NCBI RefSeq assembly: GCF_014654205.1 | Contig: NZ_BNAW01000001.1 | Coordinates: 62,001 to 126,000, forward strand | Source: Amycolatopsis bullii | GTDB taxonomy: Bacteria > Actinomycetota > Actinomycetes > Mycobacteriales > Pseudonocardiaceae | Length of the DNA: 64,000 bases | Direction of reading: 5' to 3' | Part shown: positions 48,999 to 58,134 of the stretch, in pieces | Layout: each line of letters starts with the position of its first letter | Position numbering within the stretch: the first letter of the stretch is position 1 | Made by a program: the position numbers and the translations under genes | Notes under the pieces: model-generated | The model's input: only the letters and a program-made list of their open reading frames with translations | What the model was told of the DNA's origin: nothing | Database searches by the model: none

Positions 48999-51053
48999 AT
49001 GATTTCGCCGGACAACCCGTTCGCCGCACCCAGCGAGCTGCCCTACGCCCTGCCGCCCTTCGACCGGATCTCCGACGAGCACTACCGGCCCGCGTTCGAG
49101 GCCGGGCTGGCCGAGCACGCGGCGGAGATCGAGCAGATCGCGGCGCAGGAGGCCGAGCCGACGTTCGAGAACACCATCGTGGCCCTCGAGCGCGCCGGCG
49201 AGCTGCTGGGCCGCGTGGCGAGCGTGTTCTACAACCTGTCCGGCTCCAACAGCACCGACGAGATCCAGGCCATCCAGGCCGAGTTCGCGCCGAAGCTCGC
49301 CGCCCACCACGACGCGATCCACCTGAACCCGCAGCTGTTCGCCCGGATCGACACCCTCCACCGGCGGCGCGACGAGCTGGGCCTGGACGAAGAATCGCGG
49401 CGACTGCTCGAACGGCGGCACACCGACTTCAGCCGGGCGGGAGCCGGTCTCGGCGAGGCCGAGCAGGCCCGCCTGCGCGAACTGAACGGCCAGCTCTCCA
49501 CACTGCAGACGAAGTTCCAGCAGAACCTGCTCAAGGACACCAACGAGCTGGCCGTCGTCATCACCGACCGCGCCGAACTCGACGGCTTCGGCGAGGGCGC
49601 GATCGCCACCGCGGCCGAAGCGGCGTCCGCGCGCGGCGAGGACGGCAAGTACGTGCTCACGCTGAGCCTGCCGACCAGCCAGGCGTCACCGCTGGAGACA
49701 CTGCGCAACCGCGAAGTCCGCGAGCGCATCCACACCGCGTCGATGGCGCGGGGCAACCGCGGCAACGCCTGCGACAACAACGCCGTCGTCGCGGAAATCG
49801 TGCGCCTGCGCGCGGAGCGGGCGGTGCTGCTGGGCTACCCCAACCACGCCGCGTACGTCATCGCGGACGAGACGGCGAAGACGGCCGAGGCGGCCGCCGG
49901 GCTGCTGGAACGGCTGGCGCCCGCGGCGGTCGCGAACGCGCGTGCCGAAGCCGCCGAACTCCAGCAGCTGCTGGAGGCGGACGTGCCGGGCGCGAAGCTG
50001 CGGCCGTCGGACTGGCCGTTCTACGCGGCCCAGGTCCGCCGCGAGCGCTTCGACGTCGACACCGAGGCGCTGCGCCCGTACTTCGAGGCCGACCGCGTGT
50101 ACCTCGACGGCGTCTTCTTCGCCGCGACGAACCTGTACGGCCTGACCTTCACCGAGCGGGATGACCTGCCCAAGTACCACCCGGAGGTCCGGACCTTCGA
50201 GGTCTTCGACGCCGACGGCACCCCGCTGGGCCTGTACCTGCTGGACCTCTACACCCGCGACGCCAAGCGCGGCGGGGCCTGGATGAACACCTTCGTCGAC
50301 CAGTCCGAGCTGCTCGGCCGCAAGACCGTCGTGGTCAACGTCCTCAACGTGAACAAGCCGCCGGCCGGCGAGCCGACGCTGCTCACCTTCGACGAGGTCG
50401 TCACCGCGTTCCACGAGTTCGGCCACGCCCTCCACGCGCTGCTCTCCTCGGTCCGCTACCCGACCTTCTCCGGCACCAACGTGCCCCGCGACTTCGTCGA
50501 ATACCCCTCGCAGGTCAACGAGATGTGGATGCTGTGGCCGGAAGTCCTGGCCCACTACGCGAAGCACCACGAGACCGGCGAGCCGCTGCCGCAGGCGCAG
50601 GTGGACAAGCTCCTCGCCGCCCAGCAGTACGGCGAAGGGTTCTCCACCACCGAGTACCTCGCCGCGTCCCTGCTCGACCAGGCCTGGCACGGCCTCGGCG
50701 TCGACGACGCCGTGGGGGAGGTGCAGGCGTTCGAGGCGGAAGCACTCGTGAAGGCCGGGGTGGCCGTCGACGCGATCCCGCCGCGCTACCGCACGACCTA
50801 CTTCGCCCACATCTTCAGCGGCGGCTACAGCGCCGGGTACTACTCCTACATCTGGAGCGAAGTCCTCGACGCCGACACCGTCCAGTGGTTCCGCGAAAAC
50901 GGGGGATTGACGCGCGAGAACGGCGACCACTTCCGCCGCACCCTCCTGGGCAGGGGAGGGAGCATCGACCCCATGGACGCCTTCCGCGCCTTCCGTGGCC
51001 GTGACCCGGAGATCGAGCCGCTGCTGGCCCGCCGCGGCCTCGACGGAGTCTGA
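48999..51053 (+). CDS. M3-family oligopeptidase (peptidyl-dipeptidase Dcp-like)
   Basis: 684 residues, normal for Dcp/oligopeptidase A. FHEFGHALHALLS holds the zinc motif (His472, Glu473, His476), the third ligand lies in NEMWML-type segment VNEMWMLWPEV. N-terminal FDRISDEHYRPAFEAGL is the family start; YFAHIFSGGYSAGYYSYIWSEVLD is conserved at the end. It trims peptides from intracellular proteolysis, so pairing with the convergent clpP gene is functionally sensible. ATG 48999 follows AGGAG; a TAGGGT -10 box is at 48953-48958. Confidence 0.93.
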   Translation: MISPDNPFAAPSELPYALPPFDRISDEHYRPAFEAGLAEHAAEIEQIAAQEAEPTFENTIVALERAGELLGRVASVFYNLSGSNSTDEIQAIQAEFAPKLAAHHDAIHLNPQLFARIDTLHRRRDELGLDEESRRLLERRHTDFSRAGAGLGEAEQARLRELNGQLSTLQTKFQQNLLKDTNELAVVITDRAELDGFGEGAIATAAEAASARGEDGKYVLTLSLPTSQASPLETLRNREVRERIHTASMARGNRGNACDNNAVVAEIVRLRAERAVLLGYPNHAAYVIADETAKTAEAAAGLLERLAPAAVANARAEAAELQQLLEADVPGAKLRPSDWPFYAAQVRRERFDVDTEALRPYFEADRVYLDGVFFAATNLYGLTFTERDDLPKYHPEVRTFEVFDADGTPLGLYLLDLYTRDAKRGGAWMNTFVDQSELLGRKTVVVNVLNVNKPPAGEPTLLTFDEVVTAFHEFGHALHALLSSVRYPTFSGTNVPRDFVEYPSQVNEMWMLWPEVLAHYAKHHETGEPLPQAQVDKLLAAQQYGEGFSTTEYLAASLLDQAWHGLGVDDAVGEVQAFEAEALVKAGVAVDAIPPRYRTTYFAHIFSGGYSAGYYSYIWSEVLDADTVQWFRENGGLTRENGDHFRRTLLGRGGSIDPMDAFRAFRGRDPEIEPLLARRGLDGV

Positions 51054-51090
51054 GCCATCCGCAGAACCAGGTCGCTCAGGTGACCTCAAT

Positions 51091-51110
51091 AAGTGTATAA
51101 CGACCTATAC
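51091..51110. repeat. dispersed 20-base AT-rich motif, copy 2
   Basis: AAGTGTATAACGACCTATAC, 18 of 20 bases as in copy 1 (36997-37016), immediately before the terminator hairpin between M3 peptidase and clpP. Confidence 0.7.
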
Positions 51111-51141
51111 GCCGGGGCAATTTTCAAGAAATTGCCCCGGC
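51111..51141. terminator. bidirectional terminator
   Basis: GCCGGGGCAATTT-tcaag-AAATTGCCCCGGC between convergent M3 and clpP genes; the AT-rich top of the stem gives U runs in both directions. Confidence 0.85.
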
Positions 51142-51178
51142 TCCTTACTGCTCAAAAGCCCAGCAAGGACAAGGAAAG

Positions 51179-51760
51179 TCAGCCGCCGGTCACGATCTGG
51201 TCGACGAAGCCGTAGGAGAGTGCCTCGTCGGCGTCGAACCAGCGGTCCCGGTCGGCGTCGGCGGTGATGCGCTCGACGCTCTGGCCGGTCTGGCGCGCGG
51301 TGATCTCGGCGATCCGGCGCTTCATCCGGCCGAACACCTCGGCCTGGATGGCGATGTCGGTGGCGGCGCCGCCGATGCCGGCCGAGGGCTGGTGCATCAC
51401 GATGCGGGTGTTGGGCAGCAGGTAGCGCTTGCCCGGGGTGCCGGAGGAGAGCAGGAACTGGCCCATGGAGGCGACGAAGCCGAGGCCGTAGGTGGCGACG
51501 TCCGGCTGGACGAGCTGCATGGTGTCGTAGATGGCCATGCCCGCGGTGACCGAACCGCCGGGTGAGTTGATATAGAAGGTGATGTCCTTCGCCGGGTCGT
51601 CGGCGGCGAGCAGGAGCAGCTGGGCGACGATCCGGTTGGCGACTTCGTCGGTCACCTCGGAGCCGAGGAAGACGATCCGGTCGCGCAGGAGCTGGTGGTA
51701 CACCGATTCGTCGGGGGACTGGGCGGGGGCGTGCATGTCGGGTACGGCGAGAAGGGTCAT
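51179..51760 (-). CDS. clpP: ATP-dependent Clp protease proteolytic subunit
   Basis: 193 residues. Catalytic triad at the classical positions: Ser98 in GFVASMGQF, His123 in VMHQPSAG and Asp172 in DADRDRWF; YINSPGGSVTAGMAIYDTM is also invariant. Chamber subunit that degrades proteins with ClpX or ClpC. Actinobacteria carry several clpP copies; this one is alone, with no clpX or trigger factor adjacent, so it is an extra paralogue rather than the main clpP1P2 pair. The ATG follows TACCGT by seven bases, another leaderless start. Confidence 0.94.
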   Translation of the reverse strand: MTLLAVPDMHAPAQSPDESVYHQLLRDRIVFLGSEVTDEVANRIVAQLLLLAADDPAKDITFYINSPGGSVTAGMAIYDTMQLVQPDVATYGLGFVASMGQFLLSSGTPGKRYLLPNTRIVMHQPSAGIGGAATDIAIQAEVFGRMKRRIAEITARQTGQSVERITADADRDRWFDADEALSYGFVDQIVTGG

Positions 51761-51837
51761 GGGCCGACGGTAGGGCGCATGATCGGGTTCGCGGGGGCGG
51801 TTTCGCTGTGGGCGTGAGGTGTTCGCCGGACGCGAAA

Positions 51838-51868
51838 GGGGCCGCCGTCCGCAATGGACGGCGGCCCC
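51838..51868 (-). terminator. terminator of mdh
   Basis: Perfect 13-bp stem GGGGCCGCCGTCC / GGACGGCGGCCCC, five-base loop, followed on the minus strand by TTTCG. Confidence 0.88.
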
Positions 51869-51884
51869 GGTTCGGTGGGTGGGC

Positions 51885-52952
<1,068 letters not shown>

Positions 52953-52970
52953 TCACTCCTGCTGGATCGA

Positions 52971-53402
52971 TCAGGTTTCCGTCACGTTGGCGGCGAGCCG
53001 GGTGAGGAGGTCGGCGAGCTGGGCGATTTCGGTGTCGGTGAGGCCTTGGCGCATGCGCTGGTCGTGGGCGATGGCGGCGGTGGCGAGGCGGTGGAAGAGC
53101 TGTTCGCCGTCGTCGGTGAGTTCGACGAGGTGGACGCGGCGGTTGGCGGGGTCGCGGCGGCGGGTGACGAGGCCGGCGTCTTCCATGCCGTTGAGGTGGT
53201 GGGTGAGGGTGGCGCCCTGGATGCCGACGGCGTCGGCGAGTTCGCGTTGGTTGGCGACGGCTCTGGTTTTGAGCGAGATGAGGATCTGCCAGACGGGCTG
53301 GGAGCCGCCGGCGGCGGCGAGGGCCTGGTCGAAGGCGCGGGCGGCGGTTTTGGCGGTGCGGGCGAGGACGACGCCGATGGGGGCGGTGGCGGGTTGGGGC
53401 AC
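52971..53402 (-). CDS. MarR-family regulator
   Basis: 143 residues. Winged helix with VANQRELADAVGIQGATLTHHLNGMEDAGLV as recognition region and RRVHLVELTDDGEQLF as wing. GTG 53402 starts seven bases after TAAGGT, so it is leaderless. It is divergent from the NTF2-VOC-LLM operon, whose promoter contains a perfect palindrome between -35 and -10; the protein very probably represses that operon and perhaps itself. Ligand unknown, commonly a phenolic compound in this family. Confidence 0.9.
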   Translation of the reverse strand: MPQPATAPIGVVLARTAKTAARAFDQALAAAGGSQPVWQILISLKTRAVANQRELADAVGIQGATLTHHLNGMEDAGLVTRRRDPANRRVHLVELTDDGEQLFHRLATAAIAHDQRMRQGLTDTEIAQLADLLTRLAANVTET

Positions 53403-53441
53403 GGGGGTGACCTTAGCGCAGATGCCGAGAAGTCTAAGCGT

Positions 53442-53470
53442 TTGACATCTAACGGTTAGACTTCTAACGT
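53442..53470 (+). promoter_or_regulatory. promoter with MarR operator TCTAACGGTTAGA in the spacer
   Basis: TTGACA (53442-53447), 17 bases, TAACGT (53465-53470). The spacer carries the 13-base palindrome TCTAACGGTTAGA (53448-53460), and related half sites (TCTAAGCG, TTCTAACG) flank it. Binding there would block RNA polymerase. The divergent MarR promoter (TTAGAC, 16 bases, TAAGGT) overlaps the same area. Confidence 0.75.
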
Positions 53471-53497
53471 TGAGGCATCAATCGGAAGGGGAACGCG

Positions 53498-53896
53498 ATG
53501 AGCATCGAAGAGCAGGTCCGCGAGTTCGGCCGGGTCTGGGCCGCGGCGGAGGAACGCGGCGACACCGAGGTGCTGGCCGGGCTGGCCACCGAGGGGTTCC
53601 GCCTGGTCGGGCCGCTGGGGTTCGTGCTGGACCGCGAGCAGTGGCTGGCGCGCTACCGCGACGGCGGGCTGGTCACCGAGAAGCTGGACTGGTCCGGCGT
53701 CGAGGTCCGCGGCTTCGGCGGCACGGCGATCGCGATCGGCGTGCACGAGCAGGTCGCCACGCACCGGGGGAACCCGGTGAACGGCCGCTTCCGTGCCACG
53801 CACGTGCTGGTCCGTGAGGACGACCGGTGGCGGCTGGCGGGGATCCACCTGAGCCCGATCGGTGCGCCGTTCGTCCCGGGTGGTGGCGCGCGATGA
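53498..53896 (+). CDS. NTF2-like (SnoaL/DUF4440-type) protein
   Basis: 132 residues of the cone-shaped NTF2 fold: EEQVREFGRVWAAAEERGD at the N-terminus, DREQWLARYRDGGLV, then RATHVLVREDDRWRLAGIH. Members are enzymes (isomerases, cyclases) or ligand carriers; no catalytic pair can be assigned. GGAAGGGG precedes ATG 53498. Its stop overlaps the next ATG (ATGA). First gene of the MarR-controlled operon, so it probably works on the same small molecule as the VOC and LLM proteins. Confidence 0.85.
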   Translation: MSIEEQVREFGRVWAAAEERGDTEVLAGLATEGFRLVGPLGFVLDREQWLARYRDGGLVTEKLDWSGVEVRGFGGTAIAIGVHEQVATHRGNPVNGRFRATHVLVREDDRWRLAGIHLSPIGAPFVPGGGAR

Positions 53897-54258
53897 GCGT
53901 CGAACTGAACCACACGATCGTGTGCGCGACGGACCGGGGGAAGTCGGCGGAGTTCCTGGCCGGGATCCTGGGCCTGCGGACCGGTCCGGTGGCCGGGCCG
54001 TTCGTGCCGGTGCGGCTCGCGAACGGCGTCACGCTGGACTACCTGCAGGTGGACCGCGTGACGAGTCAGCACTACGCGTTCCTGGTGGGCGACGCCGAGT
54101 TCGACGCGGCGATGGCGCGGATCGAGGCGGCCGGTGTCCCGTTCTGGGCGGACCCGTTCCACGAGCGGCCCGGCGAGATCAACGGCCTCAACGGCGGACG
54201 CGGGGTGTACTTCCCCGATCCCGACGGCCACAACCTCGAACTGCTGACGAGGGAGTAG
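53893..54258 (+). CDS. VOC/glyoxalase-fold protein
   Basis: 121 residues. Two beta-alpha-beta-beta-beta modules: LNHTIVCATDRGKSAEFLAGILGL and YFPDPDGHNLELLTRE with a metal-binding Glu near the end. The family includes dioxygenases, glyoxalases and resistance proteins. Coupled to the gene before (ATGA) and two bases before the LLM gene. Exact function unknown; a detoxification role fits the operon and its MarR regulator. Confidence 0.85.
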   Translation: MSVELNHTIVCATDRGKSAEFLAGILGLRTGPVAGPFVPVRLANGVTLDYLQVDRVTSQHYAFLVGDAEFDAAMARIEAAGVPFWADPFHERPGEINGLNGGRGVYFPDPDGHNLELLTRE

Positions 54259-54260
54259 TC

Positions 54261-55112
54261 GTGCGGGTGAGCATCGGGGTCACGGACTTCTCGTGGCCGG
54301 ACGACCTGACCGGGCAGCTCGGCGCCGTCGCGGTGGCGGCCGAGGACGCCGGGCTGGACACGCTGTGGGTGGCCGACCACCTGCTGCAGGCCGACCCGAA
54401 CAGCACGCCGGACTCGGCGATGCTGGAGGCCTGCACGACGCTGGGTTTCCTGGCCGGGCGGACCAGCCGGATCGGGCTGGGCACGATGGTGTCGGCGGTG
54501 ACGTTCCGGCCGCCGGCGGTGCTGGTCAAGGCGGTCACCACGCTGGACGTCCTGTCCGGCGGGCGGGCGCGGTTCGGCATCGGGGCCGGGCACCACGACG
54601 GTGAGGCGCGGGCGATGGGCCTGCCGTTCCCGCCGGTGGCCGAGCGGTTCGCGCGGGTGGAGGAGACCGTGCGGCTGGCGTTGCGGATGTGGGCGGGTGA
54701 CGAGTCGCCGTTCGAGGGCGAGCACTACCGGCTCGAGCGTCCGGTCGGGAACCCGCGGCCGGTGCGGCGGCCGCCGATCCTGGTCGGCGGGGCGGGTGAG
54801 CGGCGGACGCTGCGGCTGGTGGCGCGGTACGCCGACGCGTGCAACGTGTTCGACATCCCGGACGGCGGGCAGACGGTGCGGCACAAGCTCGCGGTTCTGC
54901 GGCGGCACTGCGAGGAGGTGGGCCGGCCGTACGGGGAGATCGAGAAGACGATCAGCACCCGGCTGGCGCCCGGTGAGCCGGCGGAGTCGTTGGTGCGGCG
55001 GTGCGCGGAGTTCACCGGGTGGGGCATCGACCACGCGGTGGTGATCACGGCCGGGCCGTGGCCGGTGGCGCGGGTGCGGACGCTGGGCCGGGCGGCCGCG
55101 CTGATCGCCTGA
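54261..55112 (+). CDS. LLM-class F420-dependent oxidoreductase
   Basis: 283 residues of the luciferase-like barrel: SIGVTDFSWPDDL, DTLWVADHLLQ, RTSRIGLGTMVSAVTFRPP and LSGGRARFGIGAGHHDGEA are typical. It probably uses F420H2 to reduce a substrate handled by the operon. The GTG at 54261 directly follows the VOC stop. It is a different subgroup from the LLM gene at 46267 (shorter; different N-terminus). Confidence 0.87.
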   Translation: MRVSIGVTDFSWPDDLTGQLGAVAVAAEDAGLDTLWVADHLLQADPNSTPDSAMLEACTTLGFLAGRTSRIGLGTMVSAVTFRPPAVLVKAVTTLDVLSGGRARFGIGAGHHDGEARAMGLPFPPVAERFARVEETVRLALRMWAGDESPFEGEHYRLERPVGNPRPVRRPPILVGGAGERRTLRLVARYADACNVFDIPDGGQTVRHKLAVLRRHCEEVGRPYGEIEKTISTRLAPGEPAESLVRRCAEFTGWGIDHAVVITAGPWPVARVRTLGRAAALIA

Positions 55113-55354
55113 GCCGGACGTCACGCGGGTGATCGCGGGCGGGGGCCGGGGGAGCGGGGGTGCGAAATCGTTTTCTCCGCGCATTTATTCGCGGCCACTG
55201 AATGGCGTTTACGAAAATTGTCGAAACGTGAGCAATGCCGCTTGGTGGGACGAGCGACCAGCGTTGCTCCGTTCAGCGGGGTTTGCTTCCATGATCCTTC
55301 CGCTACCATGGTCCGGCCCCCGTCCCCAATTTGAATGTATTGGGAAGGATTCCG

Positions 55355-55984
55355 ATGCTGTCTGCGGTCGTTGCTGCCGTAATGGCGCTGTCTTCTGTGG
55401 TATCCCCGCATTCGTGGAACACCCCTCCGCCGCCCGACAAAATCGTCATCGACGTCGTCAACGCCATCGGCACCGGCTGTCCGACGGGCACGTCCGCGGT
55501 CGCCGTTTCGCAGGACAACACGGCGTTCACCGTGACCTACAGCGCCTACACGGCGTTGGTCGGGGTCGGTGCCGGGCCGCTGGACGCCCGGAAGAACTGC
55601 CAGATCGGCCTGCGGGTGCACGTGCCGCAGGGGTTCACCTACGGAATCGCGCAGGCGGACTACCGCGGGTTCGCGCACCTGGAAAAGGGCGCGACCGGCC
55701 TGGAAAGAGCCAACTACTATTTCCAGGGTAATTCTCCGACGGCGTACATCCAGCACCCGTTGGCGGGGCCGTTCGAGGACGACTGGCATTTCACCGATTC
55801 GACCGAGGTCGGGGCCATCGTCTTCAAGCCGTGCGGCGAGGAACGCAACCTGAACATCAACACGGAATTGCGGGCCGCAGCCGGGACGTCGGATCCGAAG
55901 AAGACGACGAGCTACGTCACCATGGACTCGACCGACGGCAGCATCACCACGGTGTACCACTTCGCGTGGCTCGCCTGTCCGTGA
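55355..55984 (+). CDS. secreted DUF4360 protein
   Basis: 209 residues. Short signal peptide (MLSAVVAAVMALSSVVSP). The body fits DUF4360: IDVVNAIGTGCPTGTSAVA, KNCQIGLRVHVPQGFTYGI, YRGFAHLEKGATG and EERNLNINTELR. Cysteines at about 50, 83, 168 and near the C-terminus probably form disulfides. Function unknown; a secreted beta-sandwich. ATG 55355 follows GGGAAGGA. The 240 bases upstream (55113-55354) are much richer in A/T than the rest, with CGTTT/AAACG inverted repeats near 55206, and hold no gene. Confidence 0.85.
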   Translation: MLSAVVAAVMALSSVVSPHSWNTPPPPDKIVIDVVNAIGTGCPTGTSAVAVSQDNTAFTVTYSAYTALVGVGAGPLDARKNCQIGLRVHVPQGFTYGIAQADYRGFAHLEKGATGLERANYYFQGNSPTAYIQHPLAGPFEDDWHFTDSTEVGAIVFKPCGEERNLNINTELRAAAGTSDPKKTTSYVTMDSTDGSITTVYHFAWLACP

Positions 55985-56046
55985 TCGGCTCCGGGTGACC
56001 GGAGGTCCAGAGGGGCGGCGCGGCCCGAGAAGCTGCGCCGCCCCGG

Positions 56047-58134
56047 TCAGGCCTTCGCCGGGGCCCGGGGATCGGTGGCTTCGACGCCGAAGACGCGGCC
56101 GAGGGAGACGAGGGCCTCGTCGAGGTGGCTGAGGCTGGACAGCACGGCCCGGGTTTCGGCCGCTTCGACGCGGTCGGAGACGGGAGTGCCGTCGTCGCGC
56201 ACGAGCGTGCCGGGTGTGGGGCCACCCGGGGCGTTCAGCGCTTTGCGGAGCACGTCGATGTTGGCCAGCAGCCGTCCGGTGAACTGCCCGAGCCGGTCGG
56301 CGTCGAGGCCGGTGAGCTGGCCGGGCTGGGCGCGCGCGGCGACGTGGCGGGCGCGGAAGGCGATGGTTTCCAGGGTGGTGAGCACGTGCCAGCCGTAGTC
56401 GCGGCGGGCACTGCGGAGGTTCACCGGGTGGGTCAGCGGTTCGATGGTGGTGCGAACCTGTTCGACGCTGCGGTCGAGGTCGCGGGACAGCTCGATGATG
56501 TTGACGTTCTCCTCGCCGGCGAGCAGGCCGCGGGTGTGCTCCAAGAACTCTTCGAGGTCGTCGAGCACTTCGCCGACGTCGTCGAGCATGACCGAGCGGG
56601 TGCGCACCGGGACGATGACGACCGCGGCGAGGATCCCGGCCGCGGCGCCGACGGCGGTCTCGGCGACGCGGATCCACAGCACTTCGAGGCTGAACGTGCC
56701 GAGCAGGCTGTAGAGCAGGCCGAGCATGCTGGTGACGAAGAAGGCCATCACCACCTGGGACACCCGCGCGGTGTAGACCATCCCGAACACGCACACGAGG
56801 ATGAGGCCGAGGGTGGCGGCGGTATTGCCGCCGACCAGAAGTGCGAGCAGGACGCCGCCGACGATGCCGATCAGGGTGCCGCCGAGGCGGCGGACGCCCT
56901 TGACGAAGGTGGCGCCGGCGCTGGAGGCGCCGATGAACACCACGAACACGGTGAGCACGGCCCAGTACCAGCGCTGGTGGGAGACGAGTTCGCCGCCGAG
57001 CACGGCGAGCCCGCCGCCGACGACGGCCTGGATCGCGCTGCGGGTCCGGTTGTCGTAGGCGAACTTCGGCGCCGGTTCGTCGTCTTCGTCGTCGGTGAGC
57101 GGGTCCGCGGTGGCTTCCGGGGCGGCGGCGCGCTGGGCACGGTCGTCGGCCAGTGCCAGTTCGGCCAAGGCTTTGCGGACGCCGTCGCCGGGGGCGGCGT
57201 GGGAGTCGATGCGGCTGCCTTCGACGAGCATCCGGCTGTACTCGCCGGTTTCGCTGATCAGCGGCAGTTCCCGCGGGTCGCGTTCCATGAGGGCCCGGAA
57301 GCGGGCGAGCCGGGCGATGAGGTCGTCGCGGACCTCGGCGGTCAGTTCGTCGGAGCAGGTGCGCTGGACGGTGCTGGCCAGCCAGCCGACGGCGAGCTCG
57401 ACCTCGATGGCGCGGCGGCGCAGCACGTCGGCGGCGCGGGCGTCGACGACGTCGGGGGCGGCGTCCTCGATGAGCAGCACGCATTCGTGCAGCCGGGCCA
57501 GCGCCGAGCGCAGCTGCTTGCGGGTGCGCTCACTGCCGTTGACCGCGAGGTAGGCCTCGGTGGCGCGGACGACGGCGCCGAGGCGGGCGCGGAAGGCGCG
57601 GCGCACGCGCAGGAACTCGGCTTCGGCGTTGTGCCGCAGCAGGACGAACCGGACGACGGCGTTGGCGAGGACGCCGACACCGAGGGCCATCAGCAGCTGC
57701 GGGACCTGCTTGACGTGGGCCTGCAGGAACATCGGGAAGAAGAACAGGAAGAAGGCGATCGAGCCGAGCGCGGTGCCGCGCGCGCCGAAGCGCTGGGCGT
57801 AGACGGCGACGAAGATCAGCAGGACGAACACGATGCTGTCGACCGGTGGCAGGGCCGAACCGAGGCTGGCCACGGTGATCGACGCGGCCCCGGTGAGGAA
57901 GGCCAGGACGAGGGTGACGCCCTGGCCGCCGGGGGTGGGGTCGTTGACGGTGAACGCCGTCATCATCGCGGCGATGGCGCCGACCAGGGTGACGGTGAGC
58001 GGGACGTGCGCGGGCAGCAGCGCGGCGACGGCGAGCACGATGCCGAGCACGGCGGAGCCGGCCAGGCGCAACCGGACCAGGCCGGGGTCGGCCGCGACGA
58101 GCCGGTCGAGAGCGGCGGTGCAGAACCGGTTCAT
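56047..58134 (-). CDS. FUSC-family membrane protein
   Basis: 695 residues. Two membrane blocks (about 20-180 and 360-520), each with several helices, joined by cytoplasmic helical domains; an acidic DDEDDEPAP stretch lies before the second block. This is the fusaric-acid-resistance / aromatic acid exporter architecture, in duplicated form. The ATG overlaps the stop of the upstream GH92 gene (ATGA), a coupling I would not expect for an exporter. Substrate unknown, possibly aromatic acids. Confidence 0.87.
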   Translation of the reverse strand: MNRFCTAALDRLVAADPGLVRLRLAGSAVLGIVLAVAALLPAHVPLTVTLVGAIAAMMTAFTVNDPTPGGQGVTLVLAFLTGAASITVASLGSALPPVDSIVFVLLIFVAVYAQRFGARGTALGSIAFFLFFFPMFLQAHVKQVPQLLMALGVGVLANAVVRFVLLRHNAEAEFLRVRRAFRARLGAVVRATEAYLAVNGSERTRKQLRSALARLHECVLLIEDAAPDVVDARAADVLRRRAIEVELAVGWLASTVQRTCSDELTAEVRDDLIARLARFRALMERDPRELPLISETGEYSRMLVEGSRIDSHAAPGDGVRKALAELALADDRAQRAAAPEATADPLTDDEDDEPAPKFAYDNRTRSAIQAVVGGGLAVLGGELVSHQRWYWAVLTVFVVFIGASSAGATFVKGVRRLGGTLIGIVGGVLLALLVGGNTAATLGLILVCVFGMVYTARVSQVVMAFFVTSMLGLLYSLLGTFSLEVLWIRVAETAVGAAAGILAAVVIVPVRTRSVMLDDVGEVLDDLEEFLEHTRGLLAGEENVNIIELSRDLDRSVEQVRTTIEPLTHPVNLRSARRDYGWHVLTTLETIAFRARHVAARAQPGQLTGLDADRLGQFTGRLLANIDVLRKALNAPGGPTPGTLVRDDGTPVSDRVEAAETRAVLSSLSHLDEALVSLGRVFGVEATDPRAPAKA

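Noticed and set aside
55113..55354. AT-rich stretch as a horizontally acquired island border
   Set aside because: Short, without repeats matching elsewhere, integrase or tRNA; more likely a promoter region.
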